From contig JAVYMA010000006.1 of assembly GCA_038740345.1 (NCBI GenBank), positions 18,846 to 82,845 of the forward strand: a DNA stretch of 64,000 nucleotides. The letters are read 5' to 3'. A model generated the notes under the pieces. The model worked only from the letters and a program-made list of their open reading frames with translations. It did not search any database and was not told the DNA's origin. Source of the DNA: Methanomassiliicoccales archaeon (GTDB taxonomy: Archaea; Thermoplasmatota; Thermoplasmata; Methanomassiliicoccales; UBA472). A program made the translations under genes and the position numbers. Below are positions 8,723 to 17,952 of this stretch, piece after piece (position 1 is the first letter of the stretch; the number at the start of each line of letters is the position of its first letter).

Positions 8723-9346
8723 TCACTCATTTTTATGAAAGGGAATGGGAATGAACATAGGAGTTAAGGAGCGATAGCGACGATACGCTTCACCGAACTC
8801 CTTTTCCATCCACTCTTCTTCCTTTTTTGCCAGTTTGTAATACATATAGGCTAGGATGGGCCAAAGCACGAGCAAGGGTATGGTAGCCCATTCTATCAGC
8901 ATTCCCATTGTGATTAGTAAGAAACCAGTATACTGAGGATGGCGGATGAAGCGGTACACGCCTTTAGTCACCAATCCTCTTTCTCCTTCCTTCTTTCCCC
9001 AATATTCAGCATATATCTCTTTCCATCCCAGGATGACCAATGCGCCACCGATCACACCAAGTATGAAACCAATGAAAGTCCCCAGCTGACCTAACACTTT
9101 CACCAAGGTATGGCCCCAAAGAATACCTTCTGGAAGACTGTATCCTATGGACCAAGCCACGATGTACATGCTCAACGGAATGCCAAACATCTCGAAAGCG
9201 AAAGCCACAACGAAAGCGACATAAACACTGGCGGGCCTGTTCTCCACTTTTTTATAAAATGGTATGAAGGCGATGAATATCACATATGCCAGGGCGAATA
9301 GGGCTACAGCTGCCCATTGGCCATAATGCGCCATCGCATCTTCCAT
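8723..9346 (-). CDS. Membrane protein of the isoprenylcysteine methyltransferase / phospholipid methyltransferase family
   Basis: A 207-residue polytopic membrane protein with about five transmembrane segments. The C-terminal signature TKGVYRFIRHPQYTGFLL and EEEWMEKEFGEAYRRYR is characteristic of ICMT/PEMT-like integral membrane methyltransferases that use SAM. The substrate is unknown; no CaaX proteins are evident, so a lipid or small isoprenoid substrate is possible. The ATG at 9346 is chosen because a TATA box (9369-9378) lies about 27 nt upstream; in-frame codons further upstream would precede the expected transcription start. Divergent from nob1. Confidence 0.85.
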   Translation of the reverse strand: MEDAMAHYGQWAAVALFALAYVIFIAFIPFYKKVENRPASVYVAFVVAFAFEMFGIPLSMYIVAWSIGYSLPEGILWGHTLVKVLGQLGTFIGFILGVIGGALVILGWKEIYAEYWGKKEGERGLVTKGVYRFIRHPQYTGFLLITMGMLIEWATIPLLVLWPILAYMYYKLAKKEEEWMEKEFGEAYRRYRSLTPMFIPIPFHKNE

Positions 9347-9368
9347 GATTCTGCGGCTTATCTTTCGC

Positions 9369-9378
9369 ATATAAAAGC
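9369..9378 (-). promoter_or_regulatory. TATA box for ICMT-like gene
   Basis: CTTTTATATG on the minus strand, centred about 27 nt before the ATG at 9346, supporting that start and leaderless transcription. Confidence 0.55.
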
Positions 9379-9428
9379 CAAGCGGAATCGTCTGCAAATC
9401 GTTAGAAGTATCAAGTTGTAAGCAACAC

Positions 9429-9440
9429 AATATATGTATG
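9429..9440 (+). promoter_or_regulatory. TATA box for nob1
   Basis: AATATATGTATG centred about 26 nt before the nob1 ATG at 9460, which implies a leaderless transcript. Confidence 0.55.
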
Positions 9441-9459
9441 CAGGCTTTTGAAGCTGTAG

Positions 9460-9948
9460 ATGGATGTGGAAAATAAAGAGAGATTAGTGCTCGACACTTC
9501 TGCATTATTTTCCATGCAGGACCTGCCCTACGAAACAAAAGTGCATACTACACCTGGCGTAATTCGTGAGCTAGAGAGATATGGAGACCGCAGGGCTGAG
9601 CTTTGGGGTGATTTATTGGAAGTATCAGAGCCCAGCGTCTCCAGCAAGCAGAAGGTCAAAGATGCAGCCTCGCGCACGGGGGACATCAGCCGACTTTCAC
9701 CTACCGACGTGGAAGTACTTGCCTTGGCTATTGACCTTGAGGCCATCCTCCTCACCGACGACTATTCCTTACAGAACCTAGCAGCATATCTAGGCATCCC
9801 CTATCGCCCCGTCGGGCTGAAGGGAATTAAGAACATCAGAAGGTGGAGATGGCGTTGTTTAGGTTGTGGGAAGATCTTCGAAAATCCATGCTCAGAATGT
9901 CCCATCTGCGGCTCCAGGATACGATCAAGTCTGTCAAAAAGGGACTGA
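9460..9948 (+). CDS. nob1: Endoribonuclease Nob1
   Basis: A 162-residue protein with an N-terminal PIN nuclease domain (VLDTSALF, acidic residues in GDISRLSPTDVEVLALA and LLTDDYSLQNLA) and a C-terminal zinc ribbon (CLGCGKIF...CSECPICG). Nob1 cleaves at the 3' end of pre-16S rRNA during small-subunit maturation. Length and domain order are typical of archaeal Nob1. Its last 15 nt overlap the convergent geranylgeranyl reductase gene. Confidence 0.94.
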   Translation: MDVENKERLVLDTSALFSMQDLPYETKVHTTPGVIRELERYGDRRAELWGDLLEVSEPSVSSKQKVKDAASRTGDISRLSPTDVEVLALAIDLEAILLTDDYSLQNLAAYLGIPYRPVGLKGIKNIRRWRWRCLGCGKIFENPCSECPICGSRIRSSLSKRD

Positions 9949-11019
9949 CTGGCAGCGAATAGCCCTTCCCATGCCCTTGCACCCTAGAAATCGCATGGAC
10001 TGTTCTAATCTCCAGGATGAGCCGAACATGAGCATAGCTAGGCGCTTCGTTCTAAGAGCGGTTTTCAAAGGGCCACCTACCTGCCTTCTCCACTCTTTCT
10101 CATACTCCATCAACTCCATCTTTCCCTTCACATTTGCCGCTGCCACCTTGCCAGCTATCCTGCCGCAGATCAATGCTATGGGGATGCCCCCTCCATTGAC
10201 AGCCATCACCTGACCCGCTGCATCGCCCACCACAAGCGCGTTCCCCTTTACTGTCTGGCTTATCGGCCCAGACATCGGCACTGTTTTTCCGTGAAGCCTT
10301 CCTATTTTCATTGGCCTTTGTCTTAGGAACTCACTCCAATAATAGCTCAAGTTTCCTTTGGCATAACGCTTCGAATACCCCAACCCTACATTGGCACCGC
10401 CTTTCTTAGGGATAATCCAAGCATATCCACCTGGAGCCACATTCCCGAAGAACATCTCTGGCACAGGGTCGAAATCGCCTTGGGCGAAAGTAGAGGCTGC
10501 GGGGCAAAGGTCCCAGGAGCGCTCCATTCCCAAGGACTTGGCTACCACTGACAGAGGACCGTCTGCTCCTATAATCACCTTAGCTCGAACCTCTCCCATG
10601 TTTGTATGAACTACGTCTCCCTTCACGCCAAAACATCTCACTCCCGTCAACACCTTGGCTCCGGCTTTGCGAGCTTTCTGGCAGAGGTATTGATCAAAGC
10701 GGTCTCGGTCAGTGGTGTATCCATGAAAAGGTATCTCATAAGAGCGCATCTTAGGCGAGTAGATGCGTATGCTTTCCGTCTCTAGCGAATGCAGATACGA
10801 AGGCATTGCCAGCAAATCCTCTACGTTCTCTGCTTGGGGAAAAATCCTTCTTATCTCATCCGTATGCGGCATGAATTCCCCGCAACGCACTGGCTCCCCT
10901 ATCACCAGCCGTTTGTCTAATAATAGTACATCAGCGCCTGCCAGTGCAGCGTGCTCGGCAGCCGTGCTTCCCGCCGGACCTGCTCCTATCACCAAGACCT
11001 CGACTTTGCTCGGCAGCAT
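9934..11019 (-). CDS. Geranylgeranyl reductase (digeranylgeranylglycerophospholipid reductase family)
   Basis: A 361-residue FAD-dependent reductase. The N-terminal dinucleotide-binding motif reads VLVIGAGPAGSTAAEHAA; a second FAD contact GDAAGQVMAVNGGGIP is near residue 275. A PVRCGEF motif matches the family's conserved CG-containing site. The enzyme saturates geranylgeranyl chains of archaeal membrane lipids. The ATG at 11019 begins 7 nt after the stop of the prenyl synthase gene, so both form an operon for lipid biosynthesis. The family is broad, so a menaquinone or free GGPP substrate is also possible. Confidence 0.9.
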   Translation of the reverse strand: MLPSKVEVLVIGAGPAGSTAAEHAALAGADVLLLDKRLVIGEPVRCGEFMPHTDEIRRIFPQAENVEDLLAMPSYLHSLETESIRIYSPKMRSYEIPFHGYTTDRDRFDQYLCQKARKAGAKVLTGVRCFGVKGDVVHTNMGEVRAKVIIGADGPLSVVAKSLGMERSWDLCPAASTFAQGDFDPVPEMFFGNVAPGGYAWIIPKKGGANVGLGYSKRYAKGNLSYYWSEFLRQRPMKIGRLHGKTVPMSGPISQTVKGNALVVGDAAGQVMAVNGGGIPIALICGRIAGKVAAANVKGKMELMEYEKEWRRQVGGPLKTALRTKRLAMLMFGSSWRLEQSMRFLGCKGMGRAIRCQSVPF

Positions 11020-11026
11020 CCTATCA

Positions 11027-11995
11027 CTAGGCCTCTCTATCCAGGACGGCCTCAACCAGCTCCGACATGCTCTTTCGGTAGGGAGAGCCGTCAAGATTGT
11101 CCAGGTAGCAAAGCGCTCGGTCGGCAAAATCCCTTGCTGCTTTCCTAGCTCTCTCTACCCCTTTAGTCTTCTTGACCATTTCCAGCGCTCTCTCCACATC
11201 TTTTTGTGTCTTGTTCTTTTTGACGAAGAGCTCCACTATCTGCTGACCCAATTCCTCGTCTTTCATAGCCTCCATAAGTGGTAAGGTAGGCTTTCCATCA
11301 TAGAAATCAGCACCATGCGGCTTTCCCAATACTCTTTCGTCACCAATCACATCCAGTATATCATCTACAATCTGGAATGCCATGCCCACGGCAAGCCCAT
11401 AGTTACCCATGGCCTCTACCTGGTCTTCCGTCCCCTCACCCAAGATAGCTCCAACACGGGAGGCAGCCCACATAGGCATGGCGGTCTTTCCTGAGATTAT
11501 TTTATAATACGTCTCTAACGGAGTGCTAGGATCATTTTCGTAGGAATCCTGAAGAATCTCGCTTTCTGCAGTAGCAGTGCAGGCATCCGATATGGCCTCC
11601 ACGACCTTCTGGCTCCACTGCCCACCGAGTCGAAATGAGCGCACGAAGAGGAAGTCTCCAGCGATCAATGACTTTTGTACTCCGAATTTTTTGTAGGCAG
11701 CGATCCTGCCTCTTCGGGTCTCTCCATGATCATTAATGTCATCGTGAATGAGGGTAGCCGAATGTATAAGCTCGAAGGCCGCAGCGATGCCCACAATCTT
11801 CTTAGGATCGACGCCTCCCACTGCCTTGTAGGAGAGTATGGCTAAGCCTGGCCGTATGCGCTTTCCCCCTGCCCCTATCACATGCATGCAGATGTCTGTG
11901 AGCAGTTCCTGCTCTGAAGCCACCGCTCTGCGTATCTCCTCCTCTACGAGGTCCATCTCCTTTCGAATTGGGGCGTCCCAGCTCAAAGATATCAC
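11027..11995 (-). CDS. Polyprenyl (geranylgeranyl-type) diphosphate synthase
   Basis: A trans-prenyltransferase of about 322 residues. Both aspartate-rich motifs are seen: a first motif IHDDINDHGETRRG, in which DDIND is a DDxxD motif, and a second FQIVDDILDVIGDE. It condenses IPP with allylic diphosphates to make C15-C25 chains for lipids. The start is uncertain: GTG at 11995 keeps the conserved PIRKEMDLVEEEI region and sits about 22 nt from a TATA-like AATTAAGTA; ATG 11956 and TTG 12007 are alternatives. The gene ends with TAG immediately followed by TGA. It is in an operon with the geranylgeranyl reductase. Confidence 0.9.
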   Translation of the reverse strand: MISLSWDAPIRKEMDLVEEEIRRAVASEQELLTDICMHVIGAGGKRIRPGLAILSYKAVGGVDPKKIVGIAAAFELIHSATLIHDDINDHGETRRGRIAAYKKFGVQKSLIAGDFLFVRSFRLGGQWSQKVVEAISDACTATAESEILQDSYENDPSTPLETYYKIISGKTAMPMWAASRVGAILGEGTEDQVEAMGNYGLAVGMAFQIVDDILDVIGDERVLGKPHGADFYDGKPTLPLMEAMKDEELGQQIVELFVKKNKTQKDVERALEMVKKTKGVERARKAARDFADRALCYLDNLDGSPYRKSMSELVEAVLDREA

Positions 11996-12098
11996 CAACC
12001 TAATCAAACAGCGCTACTTAATTCTTGGCAAAGCCTTTACCATAAATGGCCAGCTATCCGTTCTTAAATAGAAGGGTGGGAAAAAGTTTCCTCCAGGC

Positions 12099-13616
12099 TC
12101 ACAGACCCAAGAAAGCATGGGCCGCATCGAGACAGACCTGGATGAAAGGGTCGGGATATATGCCGATTAGCACTACCGCCACGAAGCATATTCCCACTGC
12201 CGCTGCCATAACTTTGGAGATCTTGAGCTTGGTGTCGGGCCCTTTCTCCACGTACATGTACTTAACCACTCTCGCATAATAGTAGAGTGATAGGGCGGAG
12301 TTGAGTATGCCTGCGATAGCCAACCATATCATCCAATTGTTAGCGTCTGATAACTGCCAGGCATCGATGGCGCTGGAGAACAGAACGAACTTTGAGGCGA
12401 AACCAGCCAGTGGCGGGATCCCTGCAAGGGAGAACAGCATGAGCATGAGGGCGAAGGCCATCAACGGAGCCCTCTTGGCCAATCCTTTATAGTCGGCGAT
12501 GCTCTCACCTAGAGCCGCCATGCTGAGTGTAGCCACGATTATGAAAGCCCCACCTTTCATGAAAGCGTGGGTTAGCATGTGGAATATGCCTGCCCCCAGC
12601 CCGTAAGCGGCAGTGTTGGGATCGTTAACCGTAGCAATCGGCAAGGCGATGAGCACATACCCGGCTTGCGCGATAGATGAGTAGGCCAGCATTCTCTTTA
12701 TATTGGTCTGGCTCACGGCGATGACATTCCCCAAGGTCATGGTTATGATGGCTATCAGGCCTATAAGAAGGCTCCAATCTGACTTGGTGGCGATGAGTCC
12801 TAGCAGGAACACCTTGAAAAGGGCCACGAACCCCATCTTCTTGCTGCCAGCAGCCAGCATCGCCGTGATGGTGGTAGGAGCGCCTTCATATACGTCTGGT
12901 GCCCACATGTGGAAGGGCACGAGGGCGATCTTGAAGCCGAAGCCAGCCAGAATCATGATGGTAGCTAAGAAGAGCATCCCTTGGGCTGGTGTGCCCACAG
13001 CGGCGGCAACTGCAATTCCGATGTTCTCAAAGGTCAGTGGGCTGGTGCCTGGGGTCAAAAGGTACAGGAATTGTGTGCTTATGCCATATAGCAGGGATAT
13101 GCCGAACAGAGAGATTCCTGAGGCCACGGCCCCGAATATGAAATACTTTGTTGCAGCTTCGGCCCCCCGCTTGCTCTGCTTCCTGAATGCTACCAGGGCG
13201 TAAGATGATAAGCTGGTGAGCTCAATGCCTACAAAAAGCGTTATCAGATCCAAGGACATGGCCACTATCATCATGCCCGTCGTTGCCAGCATTATTAATG
13301 CGTAATACTCTCCGGTATGCTTCTCCCCGTCCACGAAGCGTAGTGAGGCTAGTACGACGTAGCCTGCCACTGAAAGGAACAGCAGCATGAAAAGAGCCGA
13401 GAAGTAGTTGAGCTCTACTACTCCGATATAACCAATGGCCGTTCCAGGCGCGTGGTTCAGGTAGAACTGCACTACGAAAAAGCCAGATATGAGGATACCA
13501 GCCAAAGCCCAGATGGCTGTAATCTTGTCGCTCTTGCTCAATATGCGGACCGCCGGAGCGAGTAGCCCCAAACCGGCCAGCGCTACCAGGGGTAGTATTG
13601 CAGTATAGTCTGCCAT
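12099..13616 (-). CDS. nuoN: NADH/F420H2-type quinone oxidoreductase subunit N
   Basis: A 505-residue antiporter-like membrane subunit of complex I with about 14 transmembrane helices. Typical motifs include the TM7 lysine region (IALVPFHMWAPDVYEGAPTT) and KRMLAYSSIAQAGY. It is one of three proton-translocating antiporter homologues. It is the last gene of the 12-gene nuoA-N operon, 5 nt after nuoM. Gene order matches fpo/nuo operons. Confidence 0.96.
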   Translation of the reverse strand: MADYTAILPLVALAGLGLLAPAVRILSKSDKITAIWALAGILISGFFVVQFYLNHAPGTAIGYIGVVELNYFSALFMLLFLSVAGYVVLASLRFVDGEKHTGEYYALIMLATTGMMIVAMSLDLITLFVGIELTSLSSYALVAFRKQSKRGAEAATKYFIFGAVASGISLFGISLLYGISTQFLYLLTPGTSPLTFENIGIAVAAAVGTPAQGMLFLATIMILAGFGFKIALVPFHMWAPDVYEGAPTTITAMLAAGSKKMGFVALFKVFLLGLIATKSDWSLLIGLIAIITMTLGNVIAVSQTNIKRMLAYSSIAQAGYVLIALPIATVNDPNTAAYGLGAGIFHMLTHAFMKGGAFIIVATLSMAALGESIADYKGLAKRAPLMAFALMLMLFSLAGIPPLAGFASKFVLFSSAIDAWQLSDANNWMIWLAIAGILNSALSLYYYARVVKYMYVEKGPDTKLKISKVMAAAVGICFVAVVLIGIYPDPFIQVCLDAAHAFLGL

Positions 13617-13621
13617 CTAGC

Positions 13622-15142
13622 TCAGCCTCCTAAAGGCAAAAGGGCGGAAAGAGCCTCCGCCACTGGTCTTATGAAATCATATATGAAACCAGGCTGCAGG
13701 CCAAAGAATATTATTAAGGCGCATAACGCTGCCAAGGGTGCCGCCTCATACCAAGATACATCGTGCAAATGGTGTGTATCTATCTTGTCCGTCAGGGGGC
13801 CGAATAGCACCCTTTGCATGGCCCAGATATAATAAGCCGCCGTGATAGCCACAGAAGCTATGGGGAGCACTATCAACCAGTTGAATTCGCCCCCTAGATT
13901 AGCGTAGGAGAAGAAGATGGGCATCTCTGCCGCAAACCCCACTAGGCCTGGCAATCCCAGCGAAGCCATGAATCCGATCATCACGAAAGTGGCGTACCAA
14001 GGCATCTTCTGTGCCAACCCTCCTAACTTGGGTATCTCTCTCGTACCCGCGATATGCTGCACCACCCCGCAGACCATGAACAGGACAGCCGTGATAAGAC
14101 CATGGGCGAACATCTGGAACACTCCTGCAGCTATGCCGACCGCGGAGAAGGTGGCGAATCCTAAAAGCACCATTCCCATGTGGCTTATGGAAGAGAAGGC
14201 AACCATCTTCTTCAGGTCTCTCTGGGCTAGAGAAGCGAATGCCCCGTAGAGTATCGATAACACTGCTATGAATATCAACAGCCACTGCAGCTCCTGAGCT
14301 CCTTGAGGCAAGGTGGGTATGGCCACACGCACTAGACCATATGACCCCATCTTCAACAGTAGCCCTGCTAGTAGCACCGATCCTGCCGTGGGCGCCTCTA
14401 CGTGCGCATCCGGCAGCCAAGTGTGGAAGGGAACAATGGGCATCTTGACCCCAAACCCGAAGAATAGGGCCAGGAATACCATCACCTGGAAGTCAAGCCC
14501 GAAGCTTGCCCCTGCCTGCTGAATGAAGATCATATCAAAGCTGGTCCCCCCCGCCACGAAGTACATGGCGAAGATGGCCAACAGCATGACGAGCGAAGCT
14601 ATATGGGTGTATATGAAGAACTTTATGGCCGCATATTCTCTCCTCGGCCCTCCCCATATGGCTATGAGGAAGAACATGGGGATGAGCACCACTTCCCAGA
14701 ATATGTAGAAGAGGAAGTAGTCGAGGGCCATGAAAACACCTAGCACTCCTACCTCTAGAACTAGCATCAATCCCATGTATTCCTTAGTGCGGTTGCTGAC
14801 ATCCCAGGAGAATAAAATGGCCAGGAAGCACAGCAAAGATGTCAGCCAGACCATAGGAACGCCTATGCCATCGACTCCGAGATGATAGGTTATGCCAATG
14901 CTCTGTATCCAATTGTACTGCTCTTCGTATTGGAAGACGTTCATTCCCGTCATTCCGAAATTGAATCCTAGCAAGACCAATGTGGCCAGGATTAAAGTTA
15001 CGCCTGAGAATATGATAGGCACAATGCGAGCAGCTTTAAGGCCTTTCCCAGATAGGAAGGTGATCACGCTCCCCAGGAGAGGAACAAGTAGCAACAATGT
15101 CAGGACGTTGATTCCGCTTAATATGTCGTAAAGTTCGCTCAT
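13622..15142 (-). CDS. nuoM: NADH/F420H2-type quinone oxidoreductase subunit M
   Basis: A 506-residue antiporter-like subunit with about 14 transmembrane helices. Characteristic segments are FGFGVKMPIVPFHTWLPDAH (proton-channel lysine and half-channel), LKKMVAFSSISHMG, and FWEVVLIPMFFLI. It sits 4 nt downstream of nuoL and 5 nt upstream of nuoN. Acts in the membrane arm pumping ions. Confidence 0.96.
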   Translation of the reverse strand: MSELYDILSGINVLTLLLLVPLLGSVITFLSGKGLKAARIVPIIFSGVTLILATLVLLGFNFGMTGMNVFQYEEQYNWIQSIGITYHLGVDGIGVPMVWLTSLLCFLAILFSWDVSNRTKEYMGLMLVLEVGVLGVFMALDYFLFYIFWEVVLIPMFFLIAIWGGPRREYAAIKFFIYTHIASLVMLLAIFAMYFVAGGTSFDMIFIQQAGASFGLDFQVMVFLALFFGFGVKMPIVPFHTWLPDAHVEAPTAGSVLLAGLLLKMGSYGLVRVAIPTLPQGAQELQWLLIFIAVLSILYGAFASLAQRDLKKMVAFSSISHMGMVLLGFATFSAVGIAAGVFQMFAHGLITAVLFMVCGVVQHIAGTREIPKLGGLAQKMPWYATFVMIGFMASLGLPGLVGFAAEMPIFFSYANLGGEFNWLIVLPIASVAITAAYYIWAMQRVLFGPLTDKIDTHHLHDVSWYEAAPLAALCALIIFFGLQPGFIYDFIRPVAEALSALLPLGG

Positions 15143-15146
15143 GAGA

Positions 15147-17150
15147 TCACCTCACTCCTGCGATAAGGTATAGTATCACCAGTAGCACAGAGACCGCTGC
15201 TATCACCACGGCCACATAAGTCTGTACCACTCCAGTTTGGATTCTTCTTAACCCCTGAGAGCCCTGAACGGCTAACCAGGCGAAGAAATTCACCACCCCG
15301 TCAATCACCTTACGATCGAAGAAGTCTATCACCAGTGCAAGGCCATAGATCACCTTCTCTCCGAAGGCGTCGTACATCTCCGGGAAATAATAGCGGCGCT
15401 GTAGTAAATCATACACTTTCTTATTCTCTCTGGAGTTGAACCAGGCGAGGCTGAGTGTTCTCTTGCCATAGGCTAGATAGGCGATTCCTATTCCTAATAC
15501 CGCTAAGGCTAAAGACAAATATGTAGGCCAGGCGGTGAAGAGCTTCTCCACCCATCCGAGGCCGAGATCTTCACCAGCTATGGCATGCCCTTCGGGGGAG
15601 ACGGTGAATATAACTGAGGGCAGACCTCCGCCTGGGAAGAGCAGGAACAGACCAGAGATAATGGCTGCCACTGCGAGCACCAGCAACGGTCCTATCATGA
15701 CTGGTGGAGCCTCATGGGCGTGATGGGTGCTTTCGCCTTCCTCACCCTTGAAGGTCATGAACCACAGACGGAACATATAGAAAGCGGTCATGAAGGCGGT
15801 GATGCTGCCTCCGATGAATAATATCCAAAACCATGGATTGACCTCCGCGGCGATGATGGTGGATTCTAGGACCAGATCCTTGGACCAGAAGCCGCTGAAG
15901 GGAGGTATGCCGGATATGGCTAATGCACCGATGAGCATGACCAAGGAAGTGATCTTAAGCTTCTTTGACAAGCCCCCCATCTTTCTCATATCCTCTGTGT
16001 GCACCGCATGTATTACCGCTCCGGCACCAAGGAAGAGAAGTGCCTTGAAGAAGGCATGATTCATGAGGTGGAAGATGCCTGCCATGTAACCCGTGTTACC
16101 CATCTCCAGCAAATGCTCGTCCACGCCGGCATTGGCAATGACATAGCCGCCGCATCCTAAAGCTAGGAACATGTATCCCAATTGAGAGAGGGTAGAATAG
16201 GCTAGAACTCTCTTGATGTTAAAGTTGTTCAAGGCCTGTGTGGCGGCAAAGAAGGCGGTGAAGCCACCAATTACGGCGACCACAATGAACACGTCACCGG
16301 TGTGGACCATGAGGGGGAAGGACCTTGCTACTAAAAACACACCCGCCTTCACCATGGTAGCCGCATGAATCAAGGCTGAGACCGTAGTCGGGCCTTCCAT
16401 GGCATCAGGCAACCAATCGTGCAGGGGGAACTGGGCGCTCTTCCCTACCGCTGCGCCAAATAGGCAGAGCATGGCAAAGGTCAATAGGCCCTTGTCAATC
16501 TCATGATGCTCGAAGAAGCTGGGGTTGAAAAGATCATGAAAATTCAGCGTTCCATAAGCTCCGAATAATGCCACTATGCCCAGCATGAAGGAGATGTCTC
16601 CTATCCTGGTGACCAGGAAAGCTTTCTTGGCAGCTCGGGCCGCTGAAGGCTTGTAATACCAGAACCCTATGAGTAGATAGGAGCATAGGCCCATTATCTC
16701 CCAGAATATGAAGGCCGTGAGGTAGTTGGAAGATATCACCATGCCCAACATGCCGGTGATGAACAAGGCAATTTCCACGTAATACCGTCTCTTCCTCTCC
16801 CCTTCCTCATGCATGTAGCCGAGAGAATATATCACGATCAATGTGCACAGTATGCTTACTATTATCAGCATCAGTGCAGTCAAGTAGTCGACATAATAAC
16901 CGAACTCGAATTGATAGTGAGTGCTGCCTATAGTGCCTAGGTCGATCCACACACGAGAGGCATACACAGGCGTGCCATCACCAGTGAAGAATTCATAGGC
17001 CACGAGAAGGGCCACGGCACATGCAGCGGCAACCGCTCCCACTACGAAGTATCCGCCTCCCTCAGGGGTCCTCTTTCCCAAGGCCGCGGCGAGAAGCAAT
17101 CCAATTATCGGCAACAGAGGTATGAGCCAAGTATAATCGACGAAGGCCAT
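15147..17150 (-). CDS. nuoL: NADH/F420H2-type quinone oxidoreductase subunit L
   Basis: A 667-residue distal antiporter-like subunit with the long C-terminal amphipathic helix expected for NuoL (residues about 530-667 include the lateral helix and last membrane anchor). Motifs: SAQFPLHDWLPDAMEGPTTV, HAATMVKAGVFL, IKRVLAYSTLSQLGYM. Separated from nuoK by 1 nt. Confidence 0.96.
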   Translation of the reverse strand: MAFVDYTWLIPLLPIIGLLLAAALGKRTPEGGGYFVVGAVAAACAVALLVAYEFFTGDGTPVYASRVWIDLGTIGSTHYQFEFGYYVDYLTALMLIIVSILCTLIVIYSLGYMHEEGERKRRYYVEIALFITGMLGMVISSNYLTAFIFWEIMGLCSYLLIGFWYYKPSAARAAKKAFLVTRIGDISFMLGIVALFGAYGTLNFHDLFNPSFFEHHEIDKGLLTFAMLCLFGAAVGKSAQFPLHDWLPDAMEGPTTVSALIHAATMVKAGVFLVARSFPLMVHTGDVFIVVAVIGGFTAFFAATQALNNFNIKRVLAYSTLSQLGYMFLALGCGGYVIANAGVDEHLLEMGNTGYMAGIFHLMNHAFFKALLFLGAGAVIHAVHTEDMRKMGGLSKKLKITSLVMLIGALAISGIPPFSGFWSKDLVLESTIIAAEVNPWFWILFIGGSITAFMTAFYMFRLWFMTFKGEEGESTHHAHEAPPVMIGPLLVLAVAAIISGLFLLFPGGGLPSVIFTVSPEGHAIAGEDLGLGWVEKLFTAWPTYLSLALAVLGIGIAYLAYGKRTLSLAWFNSRENKKVYDLLQRRYYFPEMYDAFGEKVIYGLALVIDFFDRKVIDGVVNFFAWLAVQGSQGLRRIQTGVVQTYVAVVIAAVSVLLVILYLIAGVR

Positions 17151-17151
17151 C

Positions 17152-17454
17152 TTACCACCTCAGCGCTCGGATTTCAGTCAGATCGATCGTGTCGTGCGTC
17201 TTCTGCAGGTTCAGGAATATGGCCAAACCAATGGCCGCCTCCGCTGCGGCTATGGCTATGGAGAAGAGCGCGAAAACCTGACCCGATATATCTTGATTAT
17301 AGACCGCAAGGGTTACGAAGTTGATATTAGCGGCATTCAGCATAAGCTCGATGCACATCAGCACCACGATGGCATTCTTTCTTGTCAGTACCCCGAAAGC
17401 ACCGATGGCAAAGAGGAACGCTGCCACCACCATGAAATACTCTTGGGGGATCAT
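17152..17454 (-). CDS. nuoK: NADH/F420H2-type quinone oxidoreductase subunit K
   Basis: A 100-residue protein with three transmembrane helices. Conserved glutamates lie in VLMCIELMLNAANINFV (second helix) and AAAEAAIGLAIFL (third helix), which form part of the membrane proton path. Its ATG overlaps the stop of the preceding NuoJ-C gene by four nt. Confidence 0.96.
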   Translation of the reverse strand: MIPQEYFMVVAAFLFAIGAFGVLTRKNAIVVLMCIELMLNAANINFVTLAVYNQDISGQVFALFSIAIAAAEAAIGLAIFLNLQKTHDTIDLTEIRALRW

Positions 17455-17687
17455 TCCCTCTCCTCCTGGCCGATATAAACACCACCCAACATGGCCGCGA
17501 ACATGAGAACCCCCAATATGATAAGAGTAGGACCATAGGAGCTGAAGAGTGCTTCTCCCAGATTCTGACTAGTGAACTGGATCGGCTCGCCTTCCCAACT
17601 CATGGTAAGCAAGCTGCCCAATATCACAAAGGTAAGCGCGGTGACAGAGACAATGGCCGAAGCCGTTCTGATGCGTTCAGAATTCAC
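17451..17687 (-). CDS. nuoJ: Complex I subunit J, C-terminal half (split NuoJ)
   Basis: A 78-residue membrane protein with two transmembrane segments (SAIVSVTALTFVILGSLL and PTLIILGVLMFAAMLGGVYI) corresponding to the C-terminal helices of NuoJ. The GTG at 17687 is preferred because GGAGG lies about 7 nt upstream; a GTG at 17696 overlaps that site. It overlaps the NuoJ N-terminal gene by 11 nt. Splitting of subunit J into two genes is known in archaeal Fpo-like operons. Confidence 0.85.
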   Translation of the reverse strand: MNSERIRTASAIVSVTALTFVILGSLLTMSWEGEPIQFTSQNLGEALFSSYGPTLIILGVLMFAAMLGGVYIGQEERE

Positions 17688-17952
17688 ACTGGCCACCTCC
17701 TGTCAAGCGACGCTTGGTAAGCATCACTCCGAACAATATCAATACGCAAACAGCACCGACGTATACTAAAATCTGAATGATAGCGATATATTCCGCTCCA
17801 AGGAAAATGAAGAGGATCGCTACACCGATGAAGGTGAAGACTAACCAAGTAACGTTCCTCACGATTTCTTTGGCGAAGACCACTAACAATGCCGATCCTA
17901 TGGTATAGCCAGCGAATATGAAGAAGAATAACAGTTCCCAATCTACGGTCAT
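17677..17952 (-). CDS. nuoJ: Complex I subunit J, N-terminal half (split NuoJ)
   Basis: A 91-residue protein with three transmembrane helices, matching the N-terminal part of NuoJ; the third helix contains the family motif AIIQILVYVGAVCVLILFGVML. The ATG at 17952 overlaps the TGA of nuoI by one base, fixing the start. Together with the next gene it would restore a complete subunit J. Confidence 0.9.
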   Translation of the reverse strand: MTVDWELLFFFIFAGYTIGSALLVVFAKEIVRNVTWLVFTFIGVAILFIFLGAEYIAIIQILVYVGAVCVLILFGVMLTKRRLTGGGQCEF

